This document shows, in pieces, positions 9,375 to 19,049 of a stretch of 64,000 bases of DNA. The stretch spans positions 1 to 64,000 of the forward strand of contig JAPFDT010000017.1 of assembly GCA_026169815.1 (NCBI GenBank). Reading direction: 5' to 3'. Positions within the stretch are counted from its first letter, which is position 1; every line of letters begins with the position of its first letter. The DNA comes from Pseudogracilibacillus sp. Its GTDB lineage: Bacteria; Bacillota; Bacilli; Bacillales; Amphibacillaceae. The translations under genes and the position numbers were made by a program. The notes beneath the pieces are model-generated. The model saw only the letters and a list, made by a program, of their open reading frames with translations. It was not told the origin of the DNA and ran no database searches.

Positions 9375-10520
9375 TTATATCACATTTTTATAAATTGTTG
9401 CGGTTGCCATACCAAATCCTATACACATAACTTGCAAACCGTACGTTCCTCCCTCATCTTCCAAGGTATGTAATAAACTAGTTGCAAGCCTTACGCCACT
9501 TGCTCCTAATGGATGTCCTAAAGCTATTGCTCCACCGCGAGGATTAACCCGATTCATATTCGGTTTTATTTCTTTTTCCCATGCTTTAATGACAGAGGCA
9601 AATGCTTCATTAATTTCAATAACGTCCATATCATCTATCGTTAAACCTGCTTTTTCTAAAACCTTTTTCGTTGCAGGGATGACACCTGTTAACATCATAA
9701 TCGGATCTTCCCCTACAACTACTCGTGCGATTATTTTTGCACGTGGTTGAAGATTTAATTCCTTTGCTTTTGCTTCCGACATTAATAACATCCCCGCTGC
9801 TCCATCACTCATTTGACTAGAGTTTCCTGCTGTTACGGTTCCGCCATCTGGCATAAAGGCTGGGGATAATTCAGCTAACTTTTCAAGACTTGTTTCTCTA
9901 CGAACTCCTTCGTCGATGATGAATGATTTGTTTACTCCATCTTCTTCTATTTCAACCGGAATAATTTCCCTGGCAAAACAACCTTCATCTATTGCTTCTA
10001 ATGCTCGTTGATGACTAGATAGAGAGAGTTCATCTTGAGATTCACGACTAATTTGCCACGCTCCTGCGATTTGTTCGGCGGAAAACCCTTGAGGAATAAT
10101 GGCATGTTTATCTACTAATGAGTCAGGAAATGTTCCTACATCACTTCCCATCGGTACTTGTGACATACTTTCTACCCCACAAGCGATGACAACATCCATA
10201 TCTCCTGCGACTATAGCTTGTGATGCAGTATGAATCGCTTGTTGACTTGAACCACAAAGTCGATTTAACGAAAATGCTGGTATTTCAACTGGAAAACCTG
10301 CTGCAAGTACTGCTAATCTTCCAATATTAACTCCTTGTTCTCCAGTCATCGTCGCACATCCTGTTACGACATCATCAATTTGTTGTTCATCAATTTGATT
10401 TCTCTCTACTAATTGTTGTAAAACAGGTACAAGCAAATCTACAGGATGAACATCTTTAAATGCTCCATCCTTTTTTCCAATTGCTGTTCGAATTGCGTCA
10501 ATAATTACGACATCTGTCAT
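9375..10520 (-). CDS. Acetyl-CoA acyltransferase (thiolase)
   Basis: Cleaves 3-ketoacyl-CoA with CoA to acetyl-CoA and a shortened acyl-CoA. The 381-aa protein has the thiolase nucleophile in RLCGSSQQ (about Cys89), NEAFA, the GGAIALGHPLGASG loop and the C-terminal CIGFGMATA with the second catalytic Cys and preceding His in GHPLGASG. An ORF extension begins with TTG at 10538, but GAGGAGG at about 10527-10533 serves the ATG at 10518-10520. It sits 18 nt after the SDR gene in the same operon, so the degradative direction is favoured over biosynthetic acetoacetyl-CoA formation. The upstream gene order (hydratase, SDR, thiolase) mirrors the reaction order. Confidence 0.92.
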   Translation of the reverse strand: MTDVVIIDAIRTAIGKKDGAFKDVHPVDLLVPVLQQLVERNQIDEQQIDDVVTGCATMTGEQGVNIGRLAVLAAGFPVEIPAFSLNRLCGSSQQAIHTASQAIVAGDMDVVIACGVESMSQVPMGSDVGTFPDSLVDKHAIIPQGFSAEQIAGAWQISRESQDELSLSSHQRALEAIDEGCFAREIIPVEIEEDGVNKSFIIDEGVRRETSLEKLAELSPAFMPDGGTVTAGNSSQMSDGAAGMLLMSEAKAKELNLQPRAKIIARVVVGEDPIMMLTGVIPATKKVLEKAGLTIDDMDVIEINEAFASVIKAWEKEIKPNMNRVNPRGGAIALGHPLGASGVRLATSLLHTLEDEGGTYGLQVMCIGFGMATATIYKNVI

Positions 10521-10538
10521 GTTATTCCTCCTCTCCAA

Positions 10539-11381
10539 TTAAAAGGTAAATAATTCAATTCCCCCCGAGACTTGTAAACCTACTCCCGTAATATAAGATG
10601 CTTTATCTGATACTAAGAAAGTAATCGCATTAGCAATATCATCAGGTTTTCCTGGTTGTTTAAATGCCGTACGTTTTGTCATACGCTCATTCATATCGGG
10701 ATTACCTAAGCGAAATGCTTCTGTATCAATAATTCCTGGAATAATCGCATTTACATTAATCTTATGACGTGCTCCTTCTAATGCCATACTTTTTGTAAAA
10801 CTTAATAAGGCCCCTTTCGTCGCCGAATAACTCGCTTGCCCAAAACCACCAAGTGTTCCAGCAACAGAAGACATATTAATTATCGATCCGCCACCTTGGT
10901 CTTTCATATATGGCCAAACCGCTTTTGTACAATGGTAGGCGCCGGTTACATTTACATTAAAATCACGTTCCCAAAAGTCATCTCGCTGATTTTCAATTTG
11001 TGATACATGATCCAATGTTCCAGCATTATTAATTAAAATATCAACCTTGCCAAATTCCTTTACAACATCTGCCATTACATCTTTAACCTGATCTTGATTT
11101 GTTACATCCATTTTATATGCTTTAGAACGCCTGCCCATTTCTTTAATATCTTCTACTGTTTGGTCTGTGTAGATGACATCTGTACTTTGCATCACTTGTG
11201 CCATCGGGCCGAATTTCTCTGCCTCTTTATCACTTGATTCATCTGATTCTAGTAAAATATCTGTTACAATGACATCTGCACCTGCTTCTGCTAGTGCTAA
11301 TGCATCTGCACGTCCTATACCACGAGAGGCCCCTGTAACAACAGCGACCTTTCCTTTTAATAAGTTATTCCATGAAGACAT
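10539..11381 (-). CDS. SDR-family dehydrogenase, probable 3-hydroxyacyl-CoA dehydrogenase
   Basis: A 280-aa short-chain dehydrogenase with nucleotide-binding TGASRGIG near residue 17, NNAG, catalytic Ser in MSSVAG and YSATK (Tyr and Lys). An insertion of about 35 residues after the second strand (DILLESDESSDKEAEKF onward) makes it longer than typical FabG. In this operon it takes the place of the usual 3-hydroxyacyl-CoA dehydrogenase between hydratase and thiolase, so oxidation of 3-hydroxyacyl-CoA to 3-ketoacyl-CoA is the likely job; that is inferred from context. Start is ATG with GGGGGA upstream. The stop lies 18 nt before the thiolase ATG. Confidence 0.85.
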   Translation of the reverse strand: MSSWNNLLKGKVAVVTGASRGIGRADALALAEAGADVIVTDILLESDESSDKEAEKFGPMAQVMQSTDVIYTDQTVEDIKEMGRRSKAYKMDVTNQDQVKDVMADVVKEFGKVDILINNAGTLDHVSQIENQRDDFWERDFNVNVTGAYHCTKAVWPYMKDQGGGSIINMSSVAGTLGGFGQASYSATKGALLSFTKSMALEGARHKINVNAIIPGIIDTEAFRLGNPDMNERMTKRTAFKQPGKPDDIANAITFLVSDKASYITGVGLQVSGGIELFTF

Positions 11382-11403
11382 ATCACATTTTCCCCCTTCA
11401 TTA

Positions 11404-12186
11404 TTACGGTAAAAATTGTGGCTTCTCTTTTTGAAAAAAAGCAGCTAAACCAATACTTGGTTCATCTGATTGGAAGGTGCGTGAAAAGGCTTTTGCTTCT
11501 TCAGATAATCCTTTTTCTAACGGTAGTTCTGCCGCATTAATTGCCTGTTTTGCTTGCCCTATTGCAAATACAGCTCCTTCTGCTAATTGTTCCGCGAACT
11601 GAGTTGTTTCTTCTTCTAAATTTTCAACTGCTTTTGATATTAATCCTTGTGCTTCCGCTTCTGCTGGAGTTAGTTTTCTGGCTAAAAATATATTTTCTAA
11701 CGCTTTTGCACGTCCTAAAATCCGTGTCATTCGTTGTGTTCCCCCGGCTCCAGGGATAATACCTAACGATAATTCCGTTAACCCAATTTTACCTTGTGAC
11801 ATGAAACGGAAATCACAAGCTAACGCGAGTTCACACCCACCTCCTAAAGCGTGACCATTTATCGCAGCTATAACAGGTTTATTCATATCGGAAAATCGAT
11901 TAAAACATGCTTGCATCGTTGTACAAGCTTGTTCTATTGGGTCAACTTCCTCGTCTGAAGCCTCTGTCCCCATCATCCCTTTTAAATCTGCGCCAGCGAG
12001 AAAAATTTTCGGATGATTTGAAGTAATAACTAATACACGTATATTAGAGGCATCTGTCACAGCATCAGCTACTTGGTGTAGTTCAGCCATTAAATCTTCT
12101 CCAATAGCATTTACAGGAGGATGATCGATTGTAACCCAAGCAACTCCTTTATCTCTTACTTCCATCGTTAAACATGAATAAGACAT
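11404..12186 (-). CDS. Enoyl-CoA hydratase/isomerase family protein
   Basis: Hydrates trans-2-enoyl-CoA to 3-hydroxyacyl-CoA. The 260-aa crotonase-fold protein shows the oxyanion-hole segments GADLKGM and NGHALGGGCELALACDFR, and the two catalytic-region glutamates fit LTELSLGIIPGAGGTQR. Start is ATG with TAGGAG upstream, lying inside the 3' end of the preceding dehydrogenase gene spacing. It is operonic with the acyl-CoA dehydrogenase upstream (12-nt gap) and the SDR downstream (22-nt gap). Confidence 0.92.
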   Translation of the reverse strand: MSYSCLTMEVRDKGVAWVTIDHPPVNAIGEDLMAELHQVADAVTDASNIRVLVITSNHPKIFLAGADLKGMMGTEASDEEVDPIEQACTTMQACFNRFSDMNKPVIAAINGHALGGGCELALACDFRFMSQGKIGLTELSLGIIPGAGGTQRMTRILGRAKALENIFLARKLTPAEAEAQGLISKAVENLEEETTQFAEQLAEGAVFAIGQAKQAINAAELPLEKGLSEEAKAFSRTFQSDEPSIGLAAFFQKEKPQFLP

Positions 12187-12198
12187 CTATATCTACTC

Positions 12199-13404
12199 CT
12201 ATACTCTAATTCCATATGGTTCATATTGTCTTCTTGCAATAACTAAGTGTTGAATTTCATTTGTCCCTTCGAAAATATCAAAAACTTTTACATCTCGATA
12301 CAGTTTTTCAACGATATGATCTTGAATACCAACTGGACCTAATAATTCCAAACTATTTGCACAAACTTGTAAAGCCGATTCCCCTGCATAGGCTTTACAC
12401 ATTGCGGCTTCTTGCGCATTCGCTATTCCCATGTCAGCCTTCCAAGCAGCTTCCCACGTTAACAACCTAGCAGCTGAAATTTGTGCGTCCATCTTAGCTA
12501 ATTGGTCTGCAGCAACATGAATAAGCCTACTCTGTTTAGGATATTCTCGCTTTACCATATCTAATGTATATTCATAAGCAGCTCGTGCAATTCCAATTGC
12601 CATTGAAGCTACAATCGGACGAGTTGAATCAAACGTCTTCATAGCAGTAGCAAAACCGGATGCACCTTTTTCTTTTTGCTTATAAAGCTCTTCTCCCCCT
12701 AATAAATTTTCATCAGGAACAAAACAATCTGTAAAGAGCAGCTCCGCCGTTTCATTCGCTCTTAACCCCATTTTGTCGACTAAACGAGAACACTCGAAAC
12801 CAGGTGTTCCTTTTTCAACGACAAATGCTCGTTGACCTGCTCTACCTAGTGTTGGATCAACTGTTGCAAAAACAACAACCCAACTAGCTCGTTTCCCATT
12901 TGTTATAAAAATCTTTTGTCCGTTTAAAACATAACCCCCATCGACTCGTTTGGCGCTCATTTCTACAGCAGATGCATCTGAACCCGCTTCTGGTTCTGTT
13001 AAAGCATACGCGCCCCAGCGTGGTTTATCATCTTTAAAAATCGTTAAAAATCGTTCTTGTTGTTCTGGCGTACCACTACTTTGAATAGGAGGTCCACCTA
13101 AACCTGCACCTGGTAATGACAGAGCTATTGCAGGGTCGCCCCAAGCTATTTCTTCTGTTGCAATAACTCCCATACGATTTCCTTCACGTTCCTTTTTAGA
13201 TTTTTTTCCTGATTTATCGTCTTCGCTTTTTAATGAAGTCGTATTTAAATGGATGCCCATTTTATTGACTTTATCTAACCAATCATTTGGTACATATCCT
13301 AGACGATCTGCTTCTAAGGCAATTGGTCTTATTTCATTTTCTGCAAACCAATGTGTCATATCTTTAATTTGCTGTTGTTGTTCTGACAATGTAAATGAAA
13401 TCAT
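12199..13404 (-). CDS. Acyl-CoA dehydrogenase, catalytic-type subunit
   Basis: A 401-aa flavoenzyme that introduces the alpha-beta double bond into acyl-CoA. It has the signatures GAYALTEPEAGSDAS and ITNGKRASW, and the C-terminal DIFEGTNEIQHLVIAR with the catalytic Glu of FEGTNEI. It starts with an ATGA overlap with the preceding acyl-CoA dehydrogenase gene, implying coupled translation. Because the neighbour lacks the canonical EGT-EI motif, this subunit may provide catalysis in a heteromeric enzyme. An inserted charged stretch near residues 60-75 (KSEDDKSGKKSKKEREGNR) is unusual for the family. Confidence 0.92.
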   Translation of the reverse strand: MISFTLSEQQQQIKDMTHWFAENEIRPIALEADRLGYVPNDWLDKVNKMGIHLNTTSLKSEDDKSGKKSKKEREGNRMGVIATEEIAWGDPAIALSLPGAGLGGPPIQSSGTPEQQERFLTIFKDDKPRWGAYALTEPEAGSDASAVEMSAKRVDGGYVLNGQKIFITNGKRASWVVVFATVDPTLGRAGQRAFVVEKGTPGFECSRLVDKMGLRANETAELLFTDCFVPDENLLGGEELYKQKEKGASGFATAMKTFDSTRPIVASMAIGIARAAYEYTLDMVKREYPKQSRLIHVAADQLAKMDAQISAARLLTWEAAWKADMGIANAQEAAMCKAYAGESALQVCANSLELLGPVGIQDHIVEKLYRDVKVFDIFEGTNEIQHLVIARRQYEPYGIRV

Positions 13405-14516
13405 CCCATCACCACCTCTTCACTTATATCAATCAAATCCATTCCATAAGCAAGACGAAGGCGATGTTCATTTTCATATAACATTACTTGAGCTTGCGCA
13501 TCTCGCATCCATTTTTCAACCGGATAATCTTGAACAAAACCATGACCACCTAATAATTGTACAGCCGAATCAGTTACATATTTTACAGCCTTATGTGCTT
13601 GAAATATTGTTTTTTTAGCTTTTTGTAGGGCATCTTCTTGTTTTTCATCTAATGCTTGTGCCGCTTCTAATACAAAGTGATTCGTCACTCTTTTTTCTAT
13701 TACCATTTTTGCAATTCTAAAAGATACAGCTTGAAACTTGGCAATTTCTTGACCGAATGCCTTTCTAGTCGCTGTATATTCCGTTGCATAATGACAAGCA
13801 GCTTCCATTAAACCAACTTGTTTCGCCGCCTGTAATACTTGAATTCTCGCTTCTGCCTTTTGAATAATCGTATCTGCTTTGTCTCCTACAGCTACAATAT
13901 GATCATCATTAATTGTTGTTTCTTCAAAAGTAATGCTTCCTATATTAGCTGCGTATAAGCCTAATCTACTTTCTCCTACAACAGTGCCATTGACAACATT
14001 ATTCGGTAGCAATAGTAAAATTGTTTGCTGTAATTCATTTTTTACTGCTATTAAAAAGTGGGTAGCTATTTTTGCTCCTCTAATCGGTAAAGATACACCT
14101 GACAATACATTTTGTTGAAATGTTAGAGAGGGTAAAGGACTTTCTTTTGTAGCTGATATATAAGCAATTGTTGATAGTTGATTTTCTATTGAGTTTATTT
14201 TAATATAATCTTCCATCACTCTAAAAAAGGAAGCGCTGTCATTTAATCCCGGTAATCCTTGAATAATAGCTAAATCACCTGTAGCTAAAGCACGTTGAAT
14301 TTGTACTTGGGTGGTCATAGATAATTCTAAGCCACCCATATTTTCTCGTTCTTCCATTTGTAAAAAACCTAGTTCTCCTAATTCTTTTACAATAGCATCT
14401 GGTACTTCTTTCGCAGATTCTACTTCTCTCATTATTGGTCGTAACGTATTTGTGGCAAATTTTTTAGCAACGTCAACAAATGCTATATCGTCTGCCGTTG
14501 GTTGAAATGAAATCAA
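13401..14516 (-). CDS. Acyl-CoA dehydrogenase-like protein lacking the canonical catalytic motif
   Basis: A 371-aa acyl-CoA dehydrogenase homologue. The C-terminal FAD-binding half is recognisable (YTATRKAFGQEIAKFQAV, LLGGHGFVQDYPVEKWMRDAQ), but the normal YEGT-EI segment reads VMLYENEHRLRL, so the usual base is shifted or absent. The substrate-binding middle part is also divergent and lacks the TEPxAGSD motif. It overlaps the next acyl-CoA dehydrogenase gene by 4 nt. A structural or FAD-sharing partner subunit is a reasonable inference, by analogy with alpha2beta2 acyl-CoA dehydrogenases of actinobacterial steroid side-chain breakdown; it could also be an active but atypical homomer. Confidence 0.85.
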   Translation of the reverse strand: MISFQPTADDIAFVDVAKKFATNTLRPIMREVESAKEVPDAIVKELGELGFLQMEERENMGGLELSMTTQVQIQRALATGDLAIIQGLPGLNDSASFFRVMEDYIKINSIENQLSTIAYISATKESPLPSLTFQQNVLSGVSLPIRGAKIATHFLIAVKNELQQTILLLLPNNVVNGTVVGESRLGLYAANIGSITFEETTINDDHIVAVGDKADTIIQKAEARIQVLQAAKQVGLMEAACHYATEYTATRKAFGQEIAKFQAVSFRIAKMVIEKRVTNHFVLEAAQALDEKQEDALQKAKKTIFQAHKAVKYVTDSAVQLLGGHGFVQDYPVEKWMRDAQAQVMLYENEHRLRLAYGMDLIDISEEVVMG

Positions 14517-14531
14517 GATATTGCCACCTTT

Positions 14532-14873
14532 CTATTTTTGCTTATTAAATGATGCTAATATACTTTGTAATTTTAATGCTAAACCCATATTTCCTTTAAT
14601 TTTTAGTTTTCCACTCATAAAAGCTTGCGTACCATTTAGTTCTCCATTAGCTAGTTTAGCAAAATCATCACCAGCTAATTGCAATGTACAATCAGGAGTT
14701 TCTTTTTCTCCTTCGAAAGTATAGCTATCTTCACCTTTTAAAATGAGTTGATACACTCCTGGATCTTCATCATTAATGTTAAACTGATAAATTGCATTAA
14801 CATCCTCTACATATGATGTATCTTCTTTTAATACATCTTCAATTTCTGAAAAGACTTCTTTAACTGCTGACAT
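14532..14873 (-). CDS. SCP2 sterol/lipid-carrier domain protein
   Basis: A 113-aa single-domain SCP2-like protein. Typical features are the segment YQLILKGEDSYTFEGEKETPDCTLQL, the DFAKLANGELNGTQAFMSGKLKIKGNMGLALKLQS stretch and a short basic tail. Such domains bind fatty acids or acyl-CoAs in a hydrophobic pocket. It is the first gene of the operon, 15 nt before the first acyl-CoA dehydrogenase. A likely sigma-A promoter lies upstream on the minus strand (TTGTTT, 18 nt, TAAAAT, about 14896-14925). It probably presents or buffers acyl-CoA for the following enzymes. Confidence 0.9.
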   Translation of the reverse strand: MSAVKEVFSEIEDVLKEDTSYVEDVNAIYQFNINDEDPGVYQLILKGEDSYTFEGEKETPDCTLQLAGDDFAKLANGELNGTQAFMSGKLKIKGNMGLALKLQSILASFNKQK

Positions 14874-15070
14874 TGGTCAGTCCCCCTTGTTTATTTTATA
14901 TCCTTATCGTATCGATAAACAAAGATTATTCCTATCCCGTTTAATGTCGGTTTAAAACTTTGCTTAATTACGTGTACTCCCTAAATTCATATGGAATGCT
15001 TTTCTTCACATAGTCGTAAATCCCTTCTATTTATAAGCATGAGGTATTAAATGTATATTCATAAGTCCAT

Positions 15071-15112
15071 AAAAAAATAGCTTGAAAGAAAATAAAATCT
15101 CTCAAGCTATTT
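15071..15112 (-). terminator. Terminator of flavoprotein gene
   Basis: An 11-bp stem AAATAGCTTGA (15075-15085) with TCAAGCTATTT (15102-15112), with a T-run on the minus strand, just after the gene that ends at 15120. Confidence 0.85.
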
Positions 15113-15119
15113 ATCTCTA

Positions 15120-16778
15120 TTATTTTCGCAACACTTCAACGACTGCTTCACCTGCTACTTTTCCAGTGAATAAACAATTACCTACAAACGTACCTTCTAG
15201 TGAGCGATAACCGTGAATTCCGCCTCCACCAAATCCAGCCACTTCTCCAATGGCATACAATCCTTGGATGGGGAATCCTGCATCATCTAACACTTGCGCT
15301 TGTAAATTGGTTTGTAATCCTCCTAATGTTTTTCTACTTAAAATATTTAATTTCACTGCAATGAGTGGCCCGTTTTTATAATCTAAAAATGTATGAGGCT
15401 TCGCTGTACGTATTAATTTATCACCTAAATAGTTCCTTGCTCCATGCATCGCTGTTATTTGTAGGTCTTTTGTAAATTTATTGGCAAGTTCTCGGTCCCT
15501 TGCTTCTACTTGTCGGCGGATTTTTTCAATACTGAGCAGGTTTTGTCCTGTCTGTTTGTTCATTTTTACGACGAGCGTTTCAATCGAATCTGCTGTGACA
15601 AAATCCTCTCCGTTATCTAAAAAAGCTTGCACAGGACCGGGAGCCCCCGGTAAAATTCGTTGTAATACTTTAGCAATACTTTTTCCAGTTAAATCAGGAT
15701 TTTGTTCCGAACCTGATAAAGCAAATTCCTTTTCAATGATTGATTTTGTTAAAATAAACCACGAATAATCGTAGCCTGTTTTCATAATCGCCTCGAGTGT
15801 ACCTAATGTATCGAATCCTGGAAAATTAGGTGAAGGAAAACGATTACCCTCAGCATCAAACCACATTGAAGAAGGACCTGGTAAAATTCGAATACCGTGC
15901 TTATGCCAAATCGGACTCCAATTTTTGATGCCTTCTGTATAATGCCACATTCTGTCACGATTAACGATACGTCCCCCTGCATTTTCCGTGATTTCCAGCA
16001 TTTTTCCATCAACATATGCAGGAACTCCAGAGATCATATTTTTTGGTGGATCACCTAAACGAGTTGGCCAATTTTTCCGGATTAAATCAAAGTTAGCTCC
16101 AATACCTCCACTCGCAATGATTACTGCTTCCGCCTCATAAGAAAACTCACCGATAATATCACGATTACTCGCTTCCCCACGTTTTGCTCTTGTCGGTCGT
16201 AATACAGAACCAGCAACTCCAGTTATTGCATTTTTTATTTTGTGCAACTTCTCAACTCGATGACGTGATAAAAAGGTGACAAGACCTAGTTTAATAAATT
16301 GGTTGAGTTCATTTACAAACGGTTCAACGAGTCCTGGGCCAGTTCCCCACGTAATATGAAAACGCGGAACCGAATTACCATGCCCTTCCGCTAAATAGCC
16401 TCCTCGTTCTGCCCAACCAACAACCGGAAAAATACGTACGCCTTTTTCCGCTAACCAATCTCTTTTTTCTTTTGTTGCAAAATCAACGTAACGCTTAGCC
16501 CATTGTTTTCCCCAATAATCTTCCACTGCCCTATCATACCCTGCTGTTCCTATCCAATCTTGCCACGCTAACTCTTTAGAATCTTTTATTCCCATTCTAC
16601 GTTGTTCTGGTGAATCTACTAAAAACAATCCACCAAACGACCACCATGCCTGACCTCCGAGAGATTGTTCTCCTTCTTGATCAAGTAATAATACTTTCTT
16701 TCCTCTACCGGCGATTTCTGTCGTCGCAACTAAACCAGCAAGACCTGCACCAACTACAATTACATCATAATCTTCCAT
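15120..16778 (-). CDS. FAD-binding dehydrogenase, ketosteroid-dehydrogenase-like
   Basis: A 552-aa flavoprotein of the fumarate reductase/3-ketosteroid-delta1-dehydrogenase superfamily, closest in form to the predicted oxidoreductases of COG3573. It starts with the Rossmann FAD motif VVGAGLAGLVAT, has SLGGQAWWSFGGL near residue 40, and ends with GEVAGFGGGGIHGYRSLEGTFVGNC, which closes the FAD site. An ATG directly abutting the AGGGG ribosome binding site was rejected in favour of the ATG nine bases downstream (16776-16778). It has its own terminator and is transcribed separately from, but next to, the fatty-acid operon. Substrate is unknown; steroid activity should not be assumed. Confidence 0.85.
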   Translation of the reverse strand: MEDYDVIVVGAGLAGLVATTEIAGRGKKVLLLDQEGEQSLGGQAWWSFGGLFLVDSPEQRRMGIKDSKELAWQDWIGTAGYDRAVEDYWGKQWAKRYVDFATKEKRDWLAEKGVRIFPVVGWAERGGYLAEGHGNSVPRFHITWGTGPGLVEPFVNELNQFIKLGLVTFLSRHRVEKLHKIKNAITGVAGSVLRPTRAKRGEASNRDIIGEFSYEAEAVIIASGGIGANFDLIRKNWPTRLGDPPKNMISGVPAYVDGKMLEITENAGGRIVNRDRMWHYTEGIKNWSPIWHKHGIRILPGPSSMWFDAEGNRFPSPNFPGFDTLGTLEAIMKTGYDYSWFILTKSIIEKEFALSGSEQNPDLTGKSIAKVLQRILPGAPGPVQAFLDNGEDFVTADSIETLVVKMNKQTGQNLLSIEKIRRQVEARDRELANKFTKDLQITAMHGARNYLGDKLIRTAKPHTFLDYKNGPLIAVKLNILSRKTLGGLQTNLQAQVLDDAGFPIQGLYAIGEVAGFGGGGIHGYRSLEGTFVGNCLFTGKVAGEAVVEVLRK

Positions 16779-16964
16779 CACAATCATCCCCTATATAAAT
16801 AACATTTAAGATTATTTTCTGAATATTACGTAATTGGTTTCATTATATATGATATTGTTGGTTTAGGAAATACCACGTTATGTAGGAATAACTAAGATAT
16901 TTATACGATAGTACAATTAAAATTTTGTAATGCGAGTACTAATTATGCGATGTCAGCTCAAAAT

Positions 16965-17001
16965 AACAAGCTAAGTTCCATTCACTAGAACTTAGCTTGT
17001 T
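16965..17001 (-). terminator. Terminator of 77-aa gene
   Basis: A 14-bp stem AACAAGCTAAGTTC (16965-16978) with its exact complement (16988-17001), 16 nt after the stop of the small gene. The flanking T-run is modest. Confidence 0.75.
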
Positions 17002-17016
17002 AATTTTCACTCCATA

Positions 17017-17250
17017 TTAACCGTGTAACAACATTTCTTCTTCACCTTTAATGTACAATTGCATCCAATCATATGCTTTGTTTAAATTTTCTAGATAAGT
17101 TGCTTTTAAATCAGCTGATTCTTCTAATTTTTCGATATTTTCCTTGTACAGCTCGTATTGATCGGATAATGTCATTGCCTCATTTTCAATTAAACGATTC
17201 ATGACATTTGTTTTGAAACGTTCAATATAATATTGTGTTGAACCATTCAT
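17017..17250 (-). CDS. Unrecognised 77-aa protein downstream of cobalamin riboswitch
   Basis: I do not recognise this family. The product is soluble, helical and charged, with no transmembrane segment, no cysteine, and a pattern (YELYKENIEKLEES, ATYLENLNKAYDWMQLYI) suggesting two or three amphipathic helices. AAGGAGG at about 17261-17267 fits the ATG at 17248-17250; a longer in-frame reading would start within the upstream terminator region and is not supported. It is a single gene, flanked by its own terminator, and is the only downstream gene of a full cobalamin riboswitch with a terminator between them. It could be a real cobalamin-responsive protein or a bystander after deletion of a transporter operon. 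Confidence 0.7.
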   Translation of the reverse strand: MNGSTQYYIERFKTNVMNRLIENEAMTLSDQYELYKENIEKLEESADLKATYLENLNKAYDWMQLYIKGEEEMLLHG

Positions 17251-17277
17251 AAACCTATTCTCCTCCTTATTTTTCGT

Positions 17278-17313
17278 ACAAAAAAACAACCTTTTTACTA
17301 CTGGAAGGTTGTT
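17278..17313 (-). terminator. Riboswitch-associated terminator
   Basis: Stem AACAACCTT/AAGGTTGTT (17285-17293 and 17305-17313) followed on the minus strand by eight T. It lies between the cobalamin aptamer and the 77-aa gene and is the likely expression platform. Confidence 0.8.
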
Positions 17314-17389
17314 ATGATGCACGATTAAAAAACATTTGCTTTCATACGATAAAACAAATTCATATACGCGCTATAACACCTCCTATCCT

Positions 17390-17592
17390 CCGTAGGAACT
17401 GATGCTTAAGGTTAAACAGGCAGGTCTCCTGACTTATCTTCATCGCACATTGATCCCTTCCCATTTTTAGTACACTTAAAAATAGTGGGCTTACATCAAT
17501 GGACTCCAATTTACAGTTGCGGGACAGTGTCGGATTTACACCGACTTCCCTTTTAAGCAATAGAACAAGATACATTTCTATTGCACCTATTT
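17390..17592 (-). ncRNA. Cobalamin riboswitch
   Basis: On the minus strand the order of conserved elements is AATAGGTGC, then AAAAGGGAA, GTCGGTGTAAATCCGAC, the B12 box region CTGTCCCGCAACTGTA, a variable stem, and AGTCAGGAGACCTGCCTG. This is the complete adenosyl/methylcobalamin aptamer layout. A short hairpin with CCTA and TAGG arms around CGGAGGA at about 17380-17400 could provide the kissing loop. A TATAAT lies upstream at about 17618-17623. Downstream come only a 12-codon open frame without proper ribosome binding site, a terminator and the 77-aa gene. Btu transporter or cobalamin-biosynthesis genes, the usual targets, are absent. Confidence 0.93.
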
Positions 17593-17670
17593 GTCCAATA
17601 TTCAGTTATACATTCTTATTATATCATATGGGATAAATAAATGGGGATAACTCTATTTTTCCATTTTAAA

Positions 17671-17697
17671 AAGCCTAGCTCATCATGAACTAGGCTT
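17671..17697 (-). terminator. Terminator of eno operon
   Basis: Stem AAGCCTAG/CTAGGCTT (17671-17678 and 17690-17697), with T-rich sequence beyond it on the minus strand, 12 nt after the eno stop. Confidence 0.85.
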
Positions 17698-17708
17698 CAA
17701 TTTTTTTA

Positions 17709-18992
<1,284 letters not shown>

Positions 18993-19049
18993 TTATCTCT
19001 CTCCATTCTTTTAGTTGAGTTATTCCTCTAGCTTACCATACATTGCTAT

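Noticed and set aside
15120-16778. Steroid degradation cluster
   Set aside because: Only one ketosteroid-dehydrogenase-like flavoprotein is present, without ring-cleavage genes. SCP2 and paired acyl-CoA dehydrogenases alone do not establish steroid use.
17360-17575. 71-aa minus-strand frame in the riboswitch
   Set aside because: It coincides with conserved aptamer sequence; the apparent protein is a translation of structured RNA.
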